Assembly (NCBI RefSeq): GCF_001668575.1
Contig: NZ_LZMD01000033.1
Span: 1 to 64,000 of the forward strand
Origin: Mycobacterium sp. 1164985.4
GTDB lineage: Bacteria; Actinomycetota; Actinomycetes; Mycobacteriales; Mycobacteriaceae
Reading direction: 5' to 3'
DNA: 64,000 nt
Below, piece by piece: positions 47,781 to 57,891 of the stretch; within the stretch, counting starts at the first letter, position 1; each line of letters begins with the position of its first letter. Both the position numbers and the translations under genes were made by a program. The notes beneath the pieces are model-generated. The model was not told where the DNA came from and did no database searches. It saw nothing but the letters and a program-made list of their open reading frames with translations.

Positions 47781-47853
47781 TGAGTTTTCTCCTTTATTCA
47801 GTAACTCGCGCGTTGACGCTAAGGACACGATGTTGCACGGTCGTCAACCGAAT

Positions 47854-47866
47854 GTTGCGCTGAAGT
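47854..47866 (-). promoter_or_regulatory. Candidate GlnR binding site upstream of glnA1
   Basis: Read on the minus strand, AC-N9-AC (AACTTCAGCGCAAC), which matches the short consensus described for mycobacterial GlnR. It lies 74-86 bases upstream of the glnA1 GTG. The motif is short and could occur by chance. Confidence 0.4.
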
Positions 47867-47921
47867 TACGCAATCACGTCAGTGCTTGTCGCCGGCGGCC
47901 GATGGACTTCCTCGAGTCCCA

Positions 47922-47927
47922 TATCCT
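47922..47927 (+). promoter_or_regulatory. -10 box of the RDD gene
   Basis: TATCCT (TANNNT), seven bases before ATG 47935; supports that start over an ATG at 47902. Confidence 0.45.
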
Positions 47928-47934
47928 TCAGTGT

Positions 47935-48417
47935 ATGGCCCGCACACTGGGGTCCTGGCTGTCGGGACCCGATCCGACCAGCGACGCCGGACCCAACGAC
48001 TATCCCGGTCAGCGGCTGGGTTTGCCGGAGACCGGTCCCGGGTCGATCGCCCGCTTCGGCAGGCGCATCGCCGCGCTGATGATCGACTGGTTCATCGCTT
48101 ACGGGCTGGTGGGGCTTGCCGTCAACCTCGGGCTGATCAGCAAGGATGCGTTCCTGTACTCGCCGCTGGGCTCGACGGCCATCGCGGTGGTGTGGCTGCT
48201 GCTCGGCATCGTCTCGGTGCGGTTGTACGGGTTCACGCCCGGCCAGTGGGCACTGGGTTTGCGGGTCGCCTCGATCGATCACCGCCAGCACGTCGGCGTC
48301 GGCCGCGCCGCGGTGCGCGGGCTGCTGGTGTTCTTCATCATCCCCGCGCTGTTCACCGATAAGGACTTCCGCGGCTATCAGGACCGCTTCACCAACACCG
48401 CGGTGGTCCGGCGGTAG
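47935..48417 (+). CDS. RDD family membrane protein
   Basis: A 160-residue membrane protein. The RDD domain is visible from ARFGRRIAALMIDWFIAYGLVGLAV (Arg and Asp of the family name) through VVWLLLGIVSVRLYGFTPGQWALGLRV, with three membrane segments and the C-terminal DRFTNTAVVRR. Proposed roles include transport; none proven here. Position matches the small RDD gene next to glnA1 in M. tuberculosis. Divergent from glnA1 with a 154-base intergenic region containing the GlnR-like site. Confidence 0.9.
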   Translation: MARTLGSWLSGPDPTSDAGPNDYPGQRLGLPETGPGSIARFGRRIAALMIDWFIAYGLVGLAVNLGLISKDAFLYSPLGSTAIAVVWLLLGIVSVRLYGFTPGQWALGLRVASIDHRQHVGVGRAAVRGLLVFFIIPALFTDKDFRGYQDRFTNTAVVRR

Positions 48418-48431
48418 TTCGCGGGTGCAGG

Positions 48432-50210
48432 TCAGGTCTCGTGGCGGATCTGGCCGTTCATCATCGTCAGCGTCACGTCGGCCCGGTGGATGTCGTGCGG
48501 GTCGACCTCGAAGATGTTCTCGCTGAGCACGATGAGATCGGCGAGCTTGCCGACCTCGAGTGAGCCCACCTCATCGTCCATCCGGAGCTGGTAGGCCGCC
48601 CCGAGCGTGTTCGCGTGCACGGCTTCCGCGACGGTCAGCCGTTGGTCGGCCGGCGCCAACACCGGCGCATCCGGCTCGCCGATCAGCGTGCGGGTGACGC
48701 CGATCTGGATCGAGTCGAGTGGTCTGTACGTTGAAAAGTAGCCCGCCGCAGGCCAATCCGTGCCCAGCGAGATGCGCCCGCCCGATTTCAGCACGTCCTG
48801 AGGGCGATACATCAGGTCTTTGCGCGGCGCGCCGTAGCGGGCGGCCATGTTCTGCATCGTGTCGGGATCGGCGGACATCCAGTTGGCCGAGAACTGCGCG
48901 ACGACGCCAAGCTCGCCGAAGCGCCCGCTGTCGGGGTCCTCGACGTACACCAGGTGCGCGACGGCGTGCCTGCGGTCGCGCGGGGGATTGGCGGCGACGG
49001 CCCGCTCGATCGCGTCCAGCGCAACGCGGGCGGTGCGCTCACCGCATGCGTGGACGTGCACGTCGAAGCCCGCGGCGTCGACCCGGCCGATGAGCTCGTG
49101 CCACTGCTGCTCGGTGAACGGCGATCCGCCCGTGGAGTCGGGCTTGTCCGCGTACGGCTCGATCAACCACGCGGTGTAGCCGCCCTGGGTACCGTCGCCG
49201 ACGATCTTGACCACATCGGCCCGCACCAGATCGGTTGTGAACCGGTCGCGGATATCGGTCAGTTTCTGCACGGCGTCGTCCACCGGCGCGGATCGCACGC
49301 TGTAGGACGCCACCACCCGGAACGGCAGCGCTCCGCGCTTCTCGATGTCGGTGTACAGGCCGATCAGCGCACCCTGGTCCTCGCCGATCGGCGGTACTCC
49401 GGCGTCGAAGACCGACGTGATGCCGGCCGCCGACGCCTTCGGCAGCCACGTTTCGAGCAGGCGTCCCATGGTCTCCGGCGAGATCGGCTCGATCGCGTCG
49501 ACCAACCCGAGAACCGCGTTCACCTCGAGCACGTATCCGGTCGGGTCGCCGTTGCGGTCTCGCACGTAGTAGCTGAACCCAGGAATCGGATCGGGGGTGT
49601 CGCGGTGCACACCCGCGATCTCGAGCGCCTTGCTGTTGGCCCACAGGCTGTGTCCGTCGATGGCGAAGAAGAACCCCGGCCGGTCGGGCAGCACGCGGTC
49701 GAGGTCGGCGCGGTCGGGTCCGGCGGGGCCGAACATGTCGACGCGCCAACCGAATCCGCGCACCGGCCCGGTAGGATTCGCCTTCGCGTACCGCTCGATC
49801 GCGGCAAGCGCGTCGGCTCCGGTCGGCAGTTGCAGGTCGACGCCCGAGGTGAGGAAGGCGCCGAGGAACGGGTGGATGTGGCCTTCGACGAAACCAGGCA
49901 TCAGCAACCGGCCCGGTAGGTCTACGACCCGGGTGTCGGGTCCGACGAGCGCCATCGCGCCCGCCTCGTCACCGACGTGAGCGATGGTGTTGCCCCGCAC
50001 CGCGACCGCCTGGGCCCAGGGCTGCGGTCCCGCGACGGTGTAGATCGGGCCGTTGCGGAACACGAAGTCAGCGGTCGCCTTCTCGGTGCCGGTCTCGGGT
50101 TCCGGCGTCACCGAGCAGGCGCTCGCCGCCGTCGCGGCGAGGGCCACCGCGCCCGCACGCAGCACCGTCCGACGGGAGAAATGGGGTGCCCATTCGCAGG
50201 CGGTACACAT
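48432..50210 (-). CDS. YtcJ-like metal-dependent amidohydrolase, Tat lipoprotein
   Basis: A 592-residue amidohydrolase-superfamily protein. The N-terminus has a twin-arginine signal (SRRTVLRAGAVALAATAASACS), ending in a lipobox-like SAC, so it may be exported folded and lipidated. GFVEGHIHPF gives the HxH metal ligands; VHVHACGE and AHLVYVEDPD further His ligands; and SLGTDWPAA the catalytic Asp. YtcJ relatives hydrolyse amides or formamides. Start 50210 has an unusual MCTACEW N-terminus before the signal; ATG/GTG choices downstream are poor. It separates two genes that are neighbours in M. tuberculosis as I recall. Confidence 0.87.
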   Translation of the reverse strand: MCTACEWAPHFSRRTVLRAGAVALAATAASACSVTPEPETGTEKATADFVFRNGPIYTVAGPQPWAQAVAVRGNTIAHVGDEAGAMALVGPDTRVVDLPGRLLMPGFVEGHIHPFLGAFLTSGVDLQLPTGADALAAIERYAKANPTGPVRGFGWRVDMFGPAGPDRADLDRVLPDRPGFFFAIDGHSLWANSKALEIAGVHRDTPDPIPGFSYYVRDRNGDPTGYVLEVNAVLGLVDAIEPISPETMGRLLETWLPKASAAGITSVFDAGVPPIGEDQGALIGLYTDIEKRGALPFRVVASYSVRSAPVDDAVQKLTDIRDRFTTDLVRADVVKIVGDGTQGGYTAWLIEPYADKPDSTGGSPFTEQQWHELIGRVDAAGFDVHVHACGERTARVALDAIERAVAANPPRDRRHAVAHLVYVEDPDSGRFGELGVVAQFSANWMSADPDTMQNMAARYGAPRKDLMYRPQDVLKSGGRISLGTDWPAAGYFSTYRPLDSIQIGVTRTLIGEPDAPVLAPADQRLTVAEAVHANTLGAAYQLRMDDEVGSLEVGKLADLIVLSENIFEVDPHDIHRADVTLTMMNGQIRHET

Positions 50211-50266
50211 GGCCGGGGAAGTATCGCGAAGTGTTCGGCGCCGCGGCAAGGCGGCGCGCCGGGCCG

Positions 50267-51019
50267 TCAGCGGCGGCGCACGGTGCGCTGCACGCCGCGC
50301 ATCTTGGCCTGCGCCGGCAGCGGACCCTTGGGCATCGCGGCGGGTCCCACCTTCGTGCCGAGCGCGGCCAGCCGCGACTCGAGCGAGTCCATCTGCTTGA
50401 CGGTGATGTTGGCGGGCAGCTTGTTCAAATGGCGCTCCAGCTTGGCCAGCGGCACCTCGCCCTCGCCGTTGCCGATGATGACGTCATAGATCGGGGTGTC
50501 GCCGACCAGTCGAGCCGTGCGCTTCTTCTCCTGCGCCAGCAGCGGCCGCACGCGCGACGGCGAACCCTCACCGACGAAGATCACGCCGGGCCTGCCGATC
50601 ACGCGGTGCACCGCGTCGAAGTGACCCGTCGCTGCGACACCGGGCGTCACGCGCCACTTGCCCCGCATGTTGTCCAGCGCCCAGGCCGCGGCGCCCGTCT
50701 GGCCCTCGGCCTTGCTGTACACCGATTTCTGCGCGCGCCTGCCGAAGATGATGAACGCCACCAGCGCGCCGAGCACGATGCCCAGCGGAATCATCATGTA
50801 GGTGGTGAAGCCGCCCGCGAAGAGGCCGAGCGCCACAGAGGCGGCGACGATCAGCACGAACGCGCCGATCATGTACGGCAGGAGGCGCTTGTCCTCCTTG
50901 CGCTGCATCTGGAACGCCTGCCACAGCTGGCTGCGGCGTTCTTTCGACGCTGCCTTGCGGGCCGCCTTGGCCTCGGCCTTCGCGGCCTTCATGGCCTCGG
51001 GATTGCGGGATTTCGCCAT
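50267..51019 (-). CDS. DUF4191 membrane protein
   Basis: A 250-residue protein of the actinobacterial DUF4191 family. A basic, Lys/Ala-rich N-terminus (about 35 residues) is followed by two adjacent membrane segments (LLPYMIGAFVLIVAASVALGLFAG and MMIPLGIVLGALVAFIIFG) and a soluble C-terminal domain (RPGVIFVGEG, HLNKLPANITVKQMDSLESRLAALG). Rv2219 position. It lies four bases downstream of lipA, so the genes lipB-lipA-DUF4191 form an operon; a link to lipoate metabolism is possible but unproven. Confidence 0.88.
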   Translation of the reverse strand: MAKSRNPEAMKAAKAEAKAARKAASKERRSQLWQAFQMQRKEDKRLLPYMIGAFVLIVAASVALGLFAGGFTTYMMIPLGIVLGALVAFIIFGRRAQKSVYSKAEGQTGAAAWALDNMRGKWRVTPGVAATGHFDAVHRVIGRPGVIFVGEGSPSRVRPLLAQEKKRTARLVGDTPIYDVIIGNGEGEVPLAKLERHLNKLPANITVKQMDSLESRLAALGTKVGPAAMPKGPLPAQAKMRGVQRTVRRR

Positions 51020-51023
51020 TGCT

Positions 51024-52046
51024 TCAGGATACGGAGTCCGATGTCGGCGCCGTCGCGGCTCCCGTCTCCGATATCGCTTTGGCCTGCGCGTAGAGCCGAC
51101 CCGCGCGGTATGACGACCTCACCAGCGGTCCGGCCAGCACACCGGCAAAGCCGAGACCCTGAGCGAACCGCTCGTGTTCGACGAATTCGTCGGGGTGCAC
51201 CCAGCGCTCCACCGGGTGGTGGCGCACCGAGGGCCGCAGGTACTGCGTGATAGTGACGATGTCGCAGCCCGCGTCGTGCAGATCGGTCAGCGCGGTGCGC
51301 ACCTCCTCGGGCGTCTCGCCCATGCCGAGGATCAGGTTCGACTTCGTCACCAACCCGTACTCGCGCGCCGCGGTCAGGACCTCGAGGCTGCGCTCGTACC
51401 GGAACGCCGGCCGGATGCGTTTGAAGATCCGCGGAACGGTTTCGACATTGTGCGCCAACACTTCTGGGCGCGAGTCGAACACCTGGCGCAGCAGATCCGG
51501 ATCACCGTTGAAGTCGGGGATCAGCAACTCGACGCCGGTGTTCGGGTTGAGCGCCTTGATCGCGCGGACCGTCTCGGCGTACAACCACGCGCCGCCGTCG
51601 GGCAGGTCATCGCGGGCCACACCGGTCACCGTCGAGTAGCGCAACCCCATCGCCTGCACGCTCTCGGCGACCCGGCGCGGCTCGTCGCGGTCGAGCTCGG
51701 CGGGCCTGCCGGTGTCGATCTGGCAGAAATCGCAGCGACGCGTGCACTGCTCACCGCCTATCAGGAAGGTGGCCTCGCGGTCCTCCCAGCATTCGAAGAT
51801 GTTGGGGCAGCCTGCTTCTTCGCAGACTGTGTGCAGACCCTCGCGCTTCACCAGCGCCTTGAGCTCCTGGTACTCCGGACCCATCCGAGCGCGGGTCTTG
51901 ATCCACGGCGGCTTGCGCTCGATCGGCGTCTCGGCGTTGCGGACCTCGAGACGCAGCAGCCGCCGGCCTTCCGGAGCCGCATGGCCGGCGACATTGGATG
52001 CCGGAGCCGCATGGCCGGCGACATTGGATGAAGGTGCGACAGTCAC
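51024..52046 (-). CDS. lipA: Lipoyl synthase LipA
   Basis: A 340-residue radical SAM enzyme that inserts two sulfurs into octanoyl groups on lipoyl domains. Two iron-sulfur clusters: [12 protein letters not shown] binds the auxiliary cluster that supplies sulfur, CTRRCDFC the radical SAM cluster, and the C-terminal RSSYRAG serine is the auxiliary-cluster ligand. The GTG at 52046 overlaps the lipB stop by one base (TAGTG). The N-terminal extension carries a perfect 30-bp tandem duplication that repeats ten residues (SNVAGHAAP). Confidence 0.96.
   Translation of the reverse strand: MTVAPSSNVAGHAAPASNVAGHAAPEGRRLLRLEVRNAETPIERKPPWIKTRARMGPEYQELKALVKREGLHTVCEEAGCPNIFECWEDREATFLIGGEQCTRRCDFCQIDTGRPAELDRDEPRRVAESVQAMGLRYSTVTGVARDDLPDGGAWLYAETVRAIKALNPNTGVELLIPDFNGDPDLLRQVFDSRPEVLAHNVETVPRIFKRIRPAFRYERSLEVLTAAREYGLVTKSNLILGMGETPEEVRTALTDLHDAGCDIVTITQYLRPSVRHHPVERWVHPDEFVEHERFAQGLGFAGVLAGPLVRSSYRAGRLYAQAKAISETGAATAPTSDSVS
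51971..52030. repeat. 30-bp perfect tandem repeat in lipA
   Basis: Two identical copies (51971-52000 and 52001-52030) inside the lipA N-terminal extension, in frame, adding one ten-residue unit with GHAAP. Located in a non-conserved part of LipA, so it should be tolerated. Confidence 0.97.
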
Positions 52047-52750
52047 TACGTCAACGCTACTACCAGCCGACCGTCGAGCGCATCGCACACGGCCTCGGCC
52101 ACCGGGTCGATGACGTCGGCGACCGCGACGCGACGCCCCAGTTCAGCCGTCAGCGAAGTGACCCCGGCGTCGGCGATTCCGCACGGCACGATCGCCGAAT
52201 ACGCCGACAGGTCGCAATCGCAGTTCAGTGCGAACCCGTGCAGCGTCGTTCCCCGCGCCACCCGGATGCCGATCGCGGCGATCTTGCGGGCCCGGCCGGT
52301 TCCGGCGCTATCGGATTCGCGGTCCGCCGCGGACGGCACCCACACCCCGGACCGGCCCTCCACCCGGCCGGTCCGCACGCCCAGGTCGGAGCAGACCTTG
52401 ATCAGCGCCTCCTCTAGGCGGCGCACAAAGTTGACGACGTCCAGCGGTTCGGCCAGGCCGACGATCGGATAGCCGACGAGCTGACCCGGTCCGTGCCAGG
52501 TGATCTTCCCGCCGCGGTCGGTGTCGATGACGGGCGTGGTGCCGACGCCCGGGCGGGGCCGCTCCTCGGCGAGCGTGCGCCGCCCCGCGGTGTACACCGG
52601 CGGGTGCTCGAGCAGCAGAAGCGTGTCCGGGCCGCCCGCCACCCGCTGGTCGGCGATCGTGCGCTGCAATTGCCACGCGTTCTCGTACTCGACCGACCCC
52701 AGCCGGCGCACGTCGACCGGCGCTGTCGCCGAACGAATCGAATCCGCCAT
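52046..52750 (-). CDS. lipB: Octanoyltransferase LipB
   Basis: A 234-residue octanoyl-ACP:protein transferase, first step of lipoyl synthesis. Marks: [31 protein letters not shown], the catalytic Lys in [12 protein letters not shown] and the catalytic Cys in [14 protein letters not shown]. The ATG at 52750 gives the family length and has a TANNNT box seven bases upstream (52758-52763). It is the first gene of lipB-lipA-DUF4191. Confidence 0.95.
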   Translation of the reverse strand: MADSIRSATAPVDVRRLGSVEYENAWQLQRTIADQRVAGGPDTLLLLEHPPVYTAGRRTLAEERPRPGVGTTPVIDTDRGGKITWHGPGQLVGYPIVGLAEPLDVVNFVRRLEEALIKVCSDLGVRTGRVEGRSGVWVPSAADRESDSAGTGRARKIAAIGIRVARGTTLHGFALNCDCDLSAYSAIVPCGIADAGVTSLTAELGRRVAVADVIDPVAEAVCDALDGRLVVALT

Positions 52751-52757
52751 ACCGACG

Positions 52758-52763
52758 ACGCTA
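52758..52763 (-). promoter_or_regulatory. -10 box of lipB
   Basis: TAGCGT on the minus strand, seven bases before the ATG; leaderless arrangement. Confidence 0.45.
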
Positions 52764-53666
52764 CTCCGGCGACGCGGTGGCGAACGCCAATGCCTCACCA
52801 ATGGTGTTGTGGTGGAAGACGAAACCGGCCCGCTCGAGTGCGGCCGGAATGGCACGTTGACCGCCGAGCAGACCCTCGTCGGCGAACTCGCCGAGCGCGG
52901 CGCGCAGCGCGAACCCGGGCACCATCAGCGGTGTCGGGCGGTTGACCGCGCGCCCCACCGCCGTCGTGAACTCGGCGTTGGTGACCGGCGCCGGGCCGGT
53001 CAGGTTCACCGGCCCCGACAGCTCCTCGTGCGAGATCGCGAACAGCAGCGCGCGGATCTCGTCCTCCAGGCTGATCCACGGCATGTACTGGCGGCCGTTA
53101 CCCAGGCGGGCGCCCAAACCCAGGGAGAACAGCGGCTTGAGCCTGCCCAGCACTCCTCCGGCCTGCGCCAACACCAGCCCCGACCGCACCAGCACCACCC
53201 GGGCGCCGTCCTGGCGGGCCGGCCAGGTGGCGGCCTCCCAGTCGACGCAGAGATTGGCGAGGAACCCGTCGCCCGCCGAAGCGGTCTCGTCGGTGATGCG
53301 GTGGCCCGTGTCGCCGTAGTACCCGACCGCGCTGGCGTTGACGAGCACCGGCACCTCCGCCTCAGCGACGGCGGCGGCCAGCACCTCGGTCGGGCCGATG
53401 CGGCTGTCGCGCAGGCTTTGTTTGAACGCGCCCGACCACCGTTTCTCGCCGACGTTCACCCCACACAGGTTGACCACCGCATCCACCCCGGCCAGCGTCG
53501 CCGGGTCGAACTCACCGGTGTCGGGGTTCCAGAACACCTCGTCGGCGTTCGACGGTGCGCGCCGGACGATGCGGAGCACACGGCGGTCGGTGGCGCGCAG
53601 CGCGTAGACCAGAGCCGTGCCGATCAGACCGGACGATCCCGCGATCGCGATTACGGCTTCGGACAC
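52761..53666 (-). CDS. TIGR01777 family NAD-dependent epimerase-like protein
   Basis: A 301-residue extended SDR of the TIGR01777 (YfcH/SulA-like) family. The nucleotide loop is [32 protein letters not shown] and [12 protein letters not shown] supply the catalytic region, where the Tyr-Lys pair is modified as usual in this family; the C-terminus has the DUF1731-type [35 protein letters not shown] end. Rv2216 position. Starts at GTG 53666, 30 bases after dlaT. Function unknown. Confidence 0.9.
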   Translation of the reverse strand: MSEAVIAIAGSSGLIGTALVYALRATDRRVLRIVRRAPSNADEVFWNPDTGEFDPATLAGVDAVVNLCGVNVGEKRWSGAFKQSLRDSRIGPTEVLAAAVAEAEVPVLVNASAVGYYGDTGHRITDETASAGDGFLANLCVDWEAATWPARQDGARVVLVRSGLVLAQAGGVLGRLKPLFSLGLGARLGNGRQYMPWISLEDEIRALLFAISHEELSGPVNLTGPAPVTNAEFTTAVGRAVNRPTPLMVPGFALRAALGEFADEGLLGGQRAIPAALERAGFVFHHNTIGEALAFATASPE

Positions 53667-53696
53667 GACAGGCGTAAGCCCTTCTCTCGGAACCTT

Positions 53697-55559
53697 CTAC
53701 AGGCCCAGATCGGCCTCGAATGCGCCTTCCTCGAGGCGGCGCTTGACGGTTGTCAGGAAGCGTCCGGCGTCGGCACCGTCGATCAACCGGTGATCGTAGG
53801 TCAGCGGCAGGTAGCACACCGACCGCACGCCGATCGACTCGTTGCCGAACTCGTCGGCGATCACCCGCGGCCGCTTGACGATCGCACCCGTGCCCAACAT
53901 CGCCGCCTGCGGCGGCACCAGGATCGGCGTGTCGAACAGTGCGCCCTGGCTGCCGATGTTGGTGATGGTGAACGTCCCGCCGGACAACTCGTCGGGCTTG
54001 AGATCACCGGACCTCGCGCGCGCGGCGATGTCCGAGATCGCGCGGGCCAGCCCGCCCAGCGACAGGTCGCCGGCGTTCTTGATGACCGGTGAGAGCAGAC
54101 CCTGTTCGGTGTCCACCGCGATGCCGAGATGCTCGGCGTCGTAGTAGGTGATTTCCTTGGTCTCTTCGTTATAGCTGGCGTTGACGTTCGGATGCGCCTT
54201 GAGCGCGTCGATGACCGCGACGGCGATGAACGGCAGATAGGTCAGGTTCACGCCTTCGCGTTCGGCGAAGCTGGCCTTCGCCCGCGCCCGCAGCGACACG
54301 ATCCTGGTCATGTCGACCTCGTGGGTCTGCGTCAGTTGCGCTGTCGCCTGCAGAGATTCGCGGGTCTTCTTGGCGGTCAACTGACGGATCCGGGTGGCCT
54401 TCTGCGTGGTGCCGCGCAGGTGTGCCAGGGATGCGCGCGAGGCGTTGGCGTCCGCAGGTGCCGCTGCCGCCGGCGACTTGCCCGGGGCCTCGGCGGCCTG
54501 TTCGGTCGACGGTGCCTTGCTCGACTCCGCCGCCGCCAGGACGTCCTGCTTGCGAATCCGTCCACCAACCCCGGTGCCCTTCACGCTGGCGAGGTCAACG
54601 TTGTTCTCCGCGGCCAACTTTCGCACCAACGGGGTGACGTAGGGGCCGGAGTCGCTCGACGGCTCAGGTTCGGACTTCGGTTGGGGCTTGGGCGCCGGCT
54701 TCGATTCGGATTTCGGCTCGGGCTTCGGTTCGGACTTGGGTTCCGACTTGGCCTCTTGCTTGGGTTCCGGCTCGGGCTGTTCCTTCGACTCCTGCTTCGG
54801 TTCGGGCTCCGGCTCCGGCTCAGGTTCCGGTTCGGGTTCCGGCTCCGGCTCAGGTTCCGGTTCGGGCTCGGCTTCGGACTTTGCATCGGCATCGCCGATC
54901 TTGGCCAGTTCGCCACCCACCTCGACGGTGTCGTCTTCTTCGGCGACGATCTCGATCAGCGTGCCCGCCACGGGCGAGGGGATCTCGGTGTCGACCTTGT
55001 CCGTCGAGACCTCCAGCAGCGGCTCGTCGACCTCCACGCTGTCGCCGACCTTCTTCAGCCAACGGGTCACGGTGCCTTCGGTGACCGACTCGCCGAGTTC
55101 GGGCATCAGCACCGGTGTCGCCTCACCCGAGGATTTCGCGGGGGGTTTGGACTTGGGCTCGGGTTCTGATTCCGTCTCTTCGGCGGCGGGTTCGGACTGC
55201 GCGGCGGGCTCCTCTGCCGGCTTTTCCTCGGCGGGCTCCTCCTGGTCCTCCTCGGCGTCGTCGGAGTCTGCGGTGTCGCCTTCGTCCTCGTCGGATTCGC
55301 CGGTGTCACCCCCGTCCTCGTCGGCGTCGCCGATGACCGCGAGCTCGCCGCCAACCTCAACGGTGTCGTCCTCTTGGGCGATGATCTTCTTCAGCACACC
55401 GGAAGCGGGCGCGGGGATCTCGGTGTCGACCTTGTCGGTGGAGACTTCGAGCAACGGCTCATCTTGTTCGACCGTGTCACCCTCTTGCTTGAGCCATCGG
55501 GTGACAGTCCCCTCGGTAACGCTCTCACCGAGTGCGGGCATCTGAACAGAGATGGCCAT
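53697..55559 (-). CDS. dlaT: Dihydrolipoamide acyltransferase DlaT (E2)
   Basis: A 620-residue E2 subunit of the pyruvate dehydrogenase complex, in mycobacteria also part of the peroxynitrite reductase system. Two lipoyl domains (about 1-75 and 147-220) each carry the [10 protein letters not shown] site; the first lipoyl Lys is 43. A very long Glu/Pro/Lys linker follows, then the E1/E3-binding domain ([19 protein letters not shown] to GRIRKQDVL) and the catalytic acyltransferase domain with [13 protein letters not shown]. The ATG at 55559 is preceded by GAGGGAG. LipB/LipA encoded just downstream modify it. Confidence 0.95.
   Translation of the reverse strand: MAISVQMPALGESVTEGTVTRWLKQEGDTVEQDEPLLEVSTDKVDTEIPAPASGVLKKIIAQEDDTVEVGGELAVIGDADEDGGDTGESDEDEGDTADSDDAEEDQEEPAEEKPAEEPAAQSEPAAEETESEPEPKSKPPAKSSGEATPVLMPELGESVTEGTVTRWLKKVGDSVEVDEPLLEVSTDKVDTEIPSPVAGTLIEIVAEEDDTVEVGGELAKIGDADAKSEAEPEPEPEPEPEPEPEPEPEPEPEPKQESKEQPEPEPKQEAKSEPKSEPKPEPKSESKPAPKPQPKSEPEPSSDSGPYVTPLVRKLAAENNVDLASVKGTGVGGRIRKQDVLAAAESSKAPSTEQAAEAPGKSPAAAAPADANASRASLAHLRGTTQKATRIRQLTAKKTRESLQATAQLTQTHEVDMTRIVSLRARAKASFAEREGVNLTYLPFIAVAVIDALKAHPNVNASYNEETKEITYYDAEHLGIAVDTEQGLLSPVIKNAGDLSLGGLARAISDIAARARSGDLKPDELSGGTFTITNIGSQGALFDTPILVPPQAAMLGTGAIVKRPRVIADEFGNESIGVRSVCYLPLTYDHRLIDGADAGRFLTTVKRRLEEGAFEADLGL
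54801..54860. repeat. 30-bp tandem repeats encoding the Glu-Pro linker of dlaT
   Basis: Two 30-bp copies differing at one base (54801-54830, 54831-54860), then part of a third, encode alternating Glu-Pro. The repeat makes a stiff, charged spacer between lipoyl and catalytic domains and is prone to length change. Confidence 0.85.
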
Positions 55560-55717
55560 GTGATTGACTCCCTCGCTCCCTTGAACGGTCGTCGATCGTG
55601 CTGGGGTGATTGTCTTCATACCCATCCTGTCACGTCCGGACGCGCAGTTCGCCGCAGACTGTCCGACCCAACGCTCTGGCACTATCGAAAGAGCTATCGG
55701 AGGGAGAGCGGACGGGA

Positions 55718-56074
55718 GTGGGAGTCCTCGACAGGTTCCGGCGCGGCAAGCGCGGGTCCAGAGGCCCGCGCGACGATCCTGCCGCCGATCTGAACTACCT
55801 GCGCCAGTGGGTCGCCGACCACACCGGCGTCGAAGCGTTCGTCGAACCGAAGACCACCGTCACCGATGTCACCGTGGTGCTGGTCGCCGCCGACGGCGAG
55901 TGGACGCGGCGCCGCGCCGGGGGAGACGCGGGTGCCCGTCTGCTGTCCGACCGGCTGGGGATCCCCGTCTACGACGTGCAGAAAGTCGGCTATCCGCAGC
56001 GGATGCGCGACTACGACGAGCGGCGCCGGATCGAGCGCCGACGTGCGATGCGACGCGAGCTCGAGGAGCGCTAG
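55718..56074 (+). CDS. Small conserved protein, oxidoreductase-type annotation
   Basis: A 118-residue basic protein starting at GTG 55718 with an AGGGAGAG site about ten bases upstream. The core [46 protein letters not shown] and a C-terminal basic helix ([22 protein letters not shown]) are conserved in actinobacteria as I recall, often labelled oxidoreductase without evidence. No cofactor motif is visible. It lies between dlaT (divergent) and ephD (same strand). Confidence 0.7.
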   Translation: MGVLDRFRRGKRGSRGPRDDPAADLNYLRQWVADHTGVEAFVEPKTTVTDVTVVLVAADGEWTRRRAGGDAGARLLSDRLGIPVYDVQKVGYPQRMRDYDERRRIERRRAMRRELEER

Positions 56075-56124
56075 CCGCAGCACTGATACGGTACCGGCGG
56101 TTTCGCCAATTCACGGGAGGTGTA

Positions 56125-57891
56125 ATGGGGGCGATCGCGCAGCGATTCGTCGACAGCACGGATGACGTGCGGATCGCGGTCTACGAAGAGGGCAACCCCG
56201 ACCGTCCCACCCTGGTTCTCGTGCACGGGTGGCCGGATACGCACGTCCTGTGGGACGGAGTGGTACCCCTGCTGGCCGACCGGTTCCGTATCGTGCGCTA
56301 CGACAACCGCGGCGTCGGGGAATCGACTGGGCCCAAACGGGTTTCGGCCTACCGAATGTCGCGGTACGCCGAGGACTTCGAAGCGGTCGTCGCCGCGGTC
56401 AGCCCGGCCGGGCCGGTGCACGTGCTCGCCCACGACTGGGGTTCGGCGGCCATGTGGGAGTACCTGGCCCGGCCCGGTGCCGGCGACCGGATCGCGTCGT
56501 TCACCTCGGTCTCGGGTCCGAGCATCGATCACCTGAACGTCTTCATCACCAGTGCCCTGATGCGCCCGTGGCGCCCGCGCCGGTTCGTGCGCGCGCTGAG
56601 CCAGTTCCTGTCGTTCTCGTACATGGGGTTCTTCTCGATCCCGGTGGTGGCCCCGTTGGCGGTACGCGCCTTCGTCGCCGAGTTCGTGCGCCAGATCCTG
56701 TTGGTGCGCGACGGCATCCCGCGCGAGCAACTGCACCATTCGGCGACCTACAGGGCCGACGCCGCGAAGGGCGTCAAGGTGTACGGCGCCAACTACCTGC
56801 GGTCGATGGCGCCGGGGCGCAAGGACCACTACGTCGACATCCCGGTGCAGCTCATCGTCAACACCAGGGATCCGTTCGTGCGGCCGCACGTCTACGAGGA
56901 CACCCGCCGATGGGTGGCGCGGCTGTGGCGCCGCGACATCGCCGCCGGACACTGGTCGCCGATGTCGCATCCGCAGGCCGTCGCGACGTCGGTCGAGCAG
57001 CTCGTCGACTATCTCGAGGGCGAGCCCCCCGCGCGTGAGCTGTTGCGCGCGCAGGTCGGCCGGCCGCGCGAACACTTCAGCGACACACTGGTTTCGGTGA
57101 CAGGCGCCGGCAGCGGCATCGGCCGTGCGACGGCGCTTGCCTTCGCCCGCGAGGGTGCCGAGATCGTTGTCAGCGACGTCGACGAGGGCACAGTGAAAGA
57201 GACCGCTGCCCAGATCGCCGCCCGCGGCGGAATCGCGCACGCTTACACCGTCGATGTGTCCGACGCCGACGCCGTCGAGCGGTTCGCCGACGAGGTGTGC
57301 GCCGAACACGGGGTGCCCGACATCGTGGTGAACAACGCTGGTGTCGGACACGCGGGGATGTTCCTCGACACCCCGCGCGAGGAGTACGACCGCGTGCTGG
57401 CCATCAACTTCGGCGGAGTCGTCAACTGCTGCAGGTCATTTGGCCGCCGGCTGGTCGACCGCGGGCTGGGCGGGCACGTCGTGAACATCTCGTCGATGGC
57501 GGCGTACTCGCCGCAGCAGTCGATGAACGCGTACGCCACCAGCAAGGCGGCGGTGTTCATGTTCGGCGACTGCCTGCGCGCCGAACTGGACCAGGCGGGC
57601 GTCGGCCTCACCACGGTCTGTCCGGGCGCTATCGACACCAACATCGTGCACACCACCCGGTTCGATGCTCCCGCGTCCAAACTGGACAAGGTCGAAGCCC
57701 GTCGCGCGCAACTCGAAAAGGTGTTCTCCCGACGCGGCTATGGGCCGGACAAAGCCGCCCACGCGATCGTCTCGGCGGTCAAGAAGAACAAGCCGATCCG
57801 CCCGGTCGCGCCCGAGGCGCACATCGTCTACGCCGTCGCGCATCTGCTGCCACAGGTGATGCGCAGCACCGCGCGCGGCAAGGTCCTCTAG
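56125..57891 (+). CDS. ephD: EphD: epoxide hydrolase-SDR fusion
   Basis: A 588-residue fusion. Residues 1-300 are an alpha/beta hydrolase: VLVHGWPDTHVLWDG supplies the oxyanion hole, VLAHDWGSAAMWEYL the nucleophilic Asp, and AGHWSPMSHP the catalytic His. Residues about 325-588 are an SDR domain with SVTGAGSGIGRATALAF and the catalytic YATSK. In M. tuberculosis (Rv2214c) and M. smegmatis EphD acts in oxygenated mycolic-acid metabolism. ATG 56125 with GGGAGG at 56115-56120. Ends at the tandem hairpin region. Confidence 0.94.
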   Translation: MGAIAQRFVDSTDDVRIAVYEEGNPDRPTLVLVHGWPDTHVLWDGVVPLLADRFRIVRYDNRGVGESTGPKRVSAYRMSRYAEDFEAVVAAVSPAGPVHVLAHDWGSAAMWEYLARPGAGDRIASFTSVSGPSIDHLNVFITSALMRPWRPRRFVRALSQFLSFSYMGFFSIPVVAPLAVRAFVAEFVRQILLVRDGIPREQLHHSATYRADAAKGVKVYGANYLRSMAPGRKDHYVDIPVQLIVNTRDPFVRPHVYEDTRRWVARLWRRDIAAGHWSPMSHPQAVATSVEQLVDYLEGEPPARELLRAQVGRPREHFSDTLVSVTGAGSGIGRATALAFAREGAEIVVSDVDEGTVKETAAQIAARGGIAHAYTVDVSDADAVERFADEVCAEHGVPDIVVNNAGVGHAGMFLDTPREEYDRVLAINFGGVVNCCRSFGRRLVDRGLGGHVVNISSMAAYSPQQSMNAYATSKAAVFMFGDCLRAELDQAGVGLTTVCPGAIDTNIVHTTRFDAPASKLDKVEARRAQLEKVFSRRGYGPDKAAHAIVSAVKKNKPIRPVAPEAHIVYAVAHLLPQVMRSTARGKVL

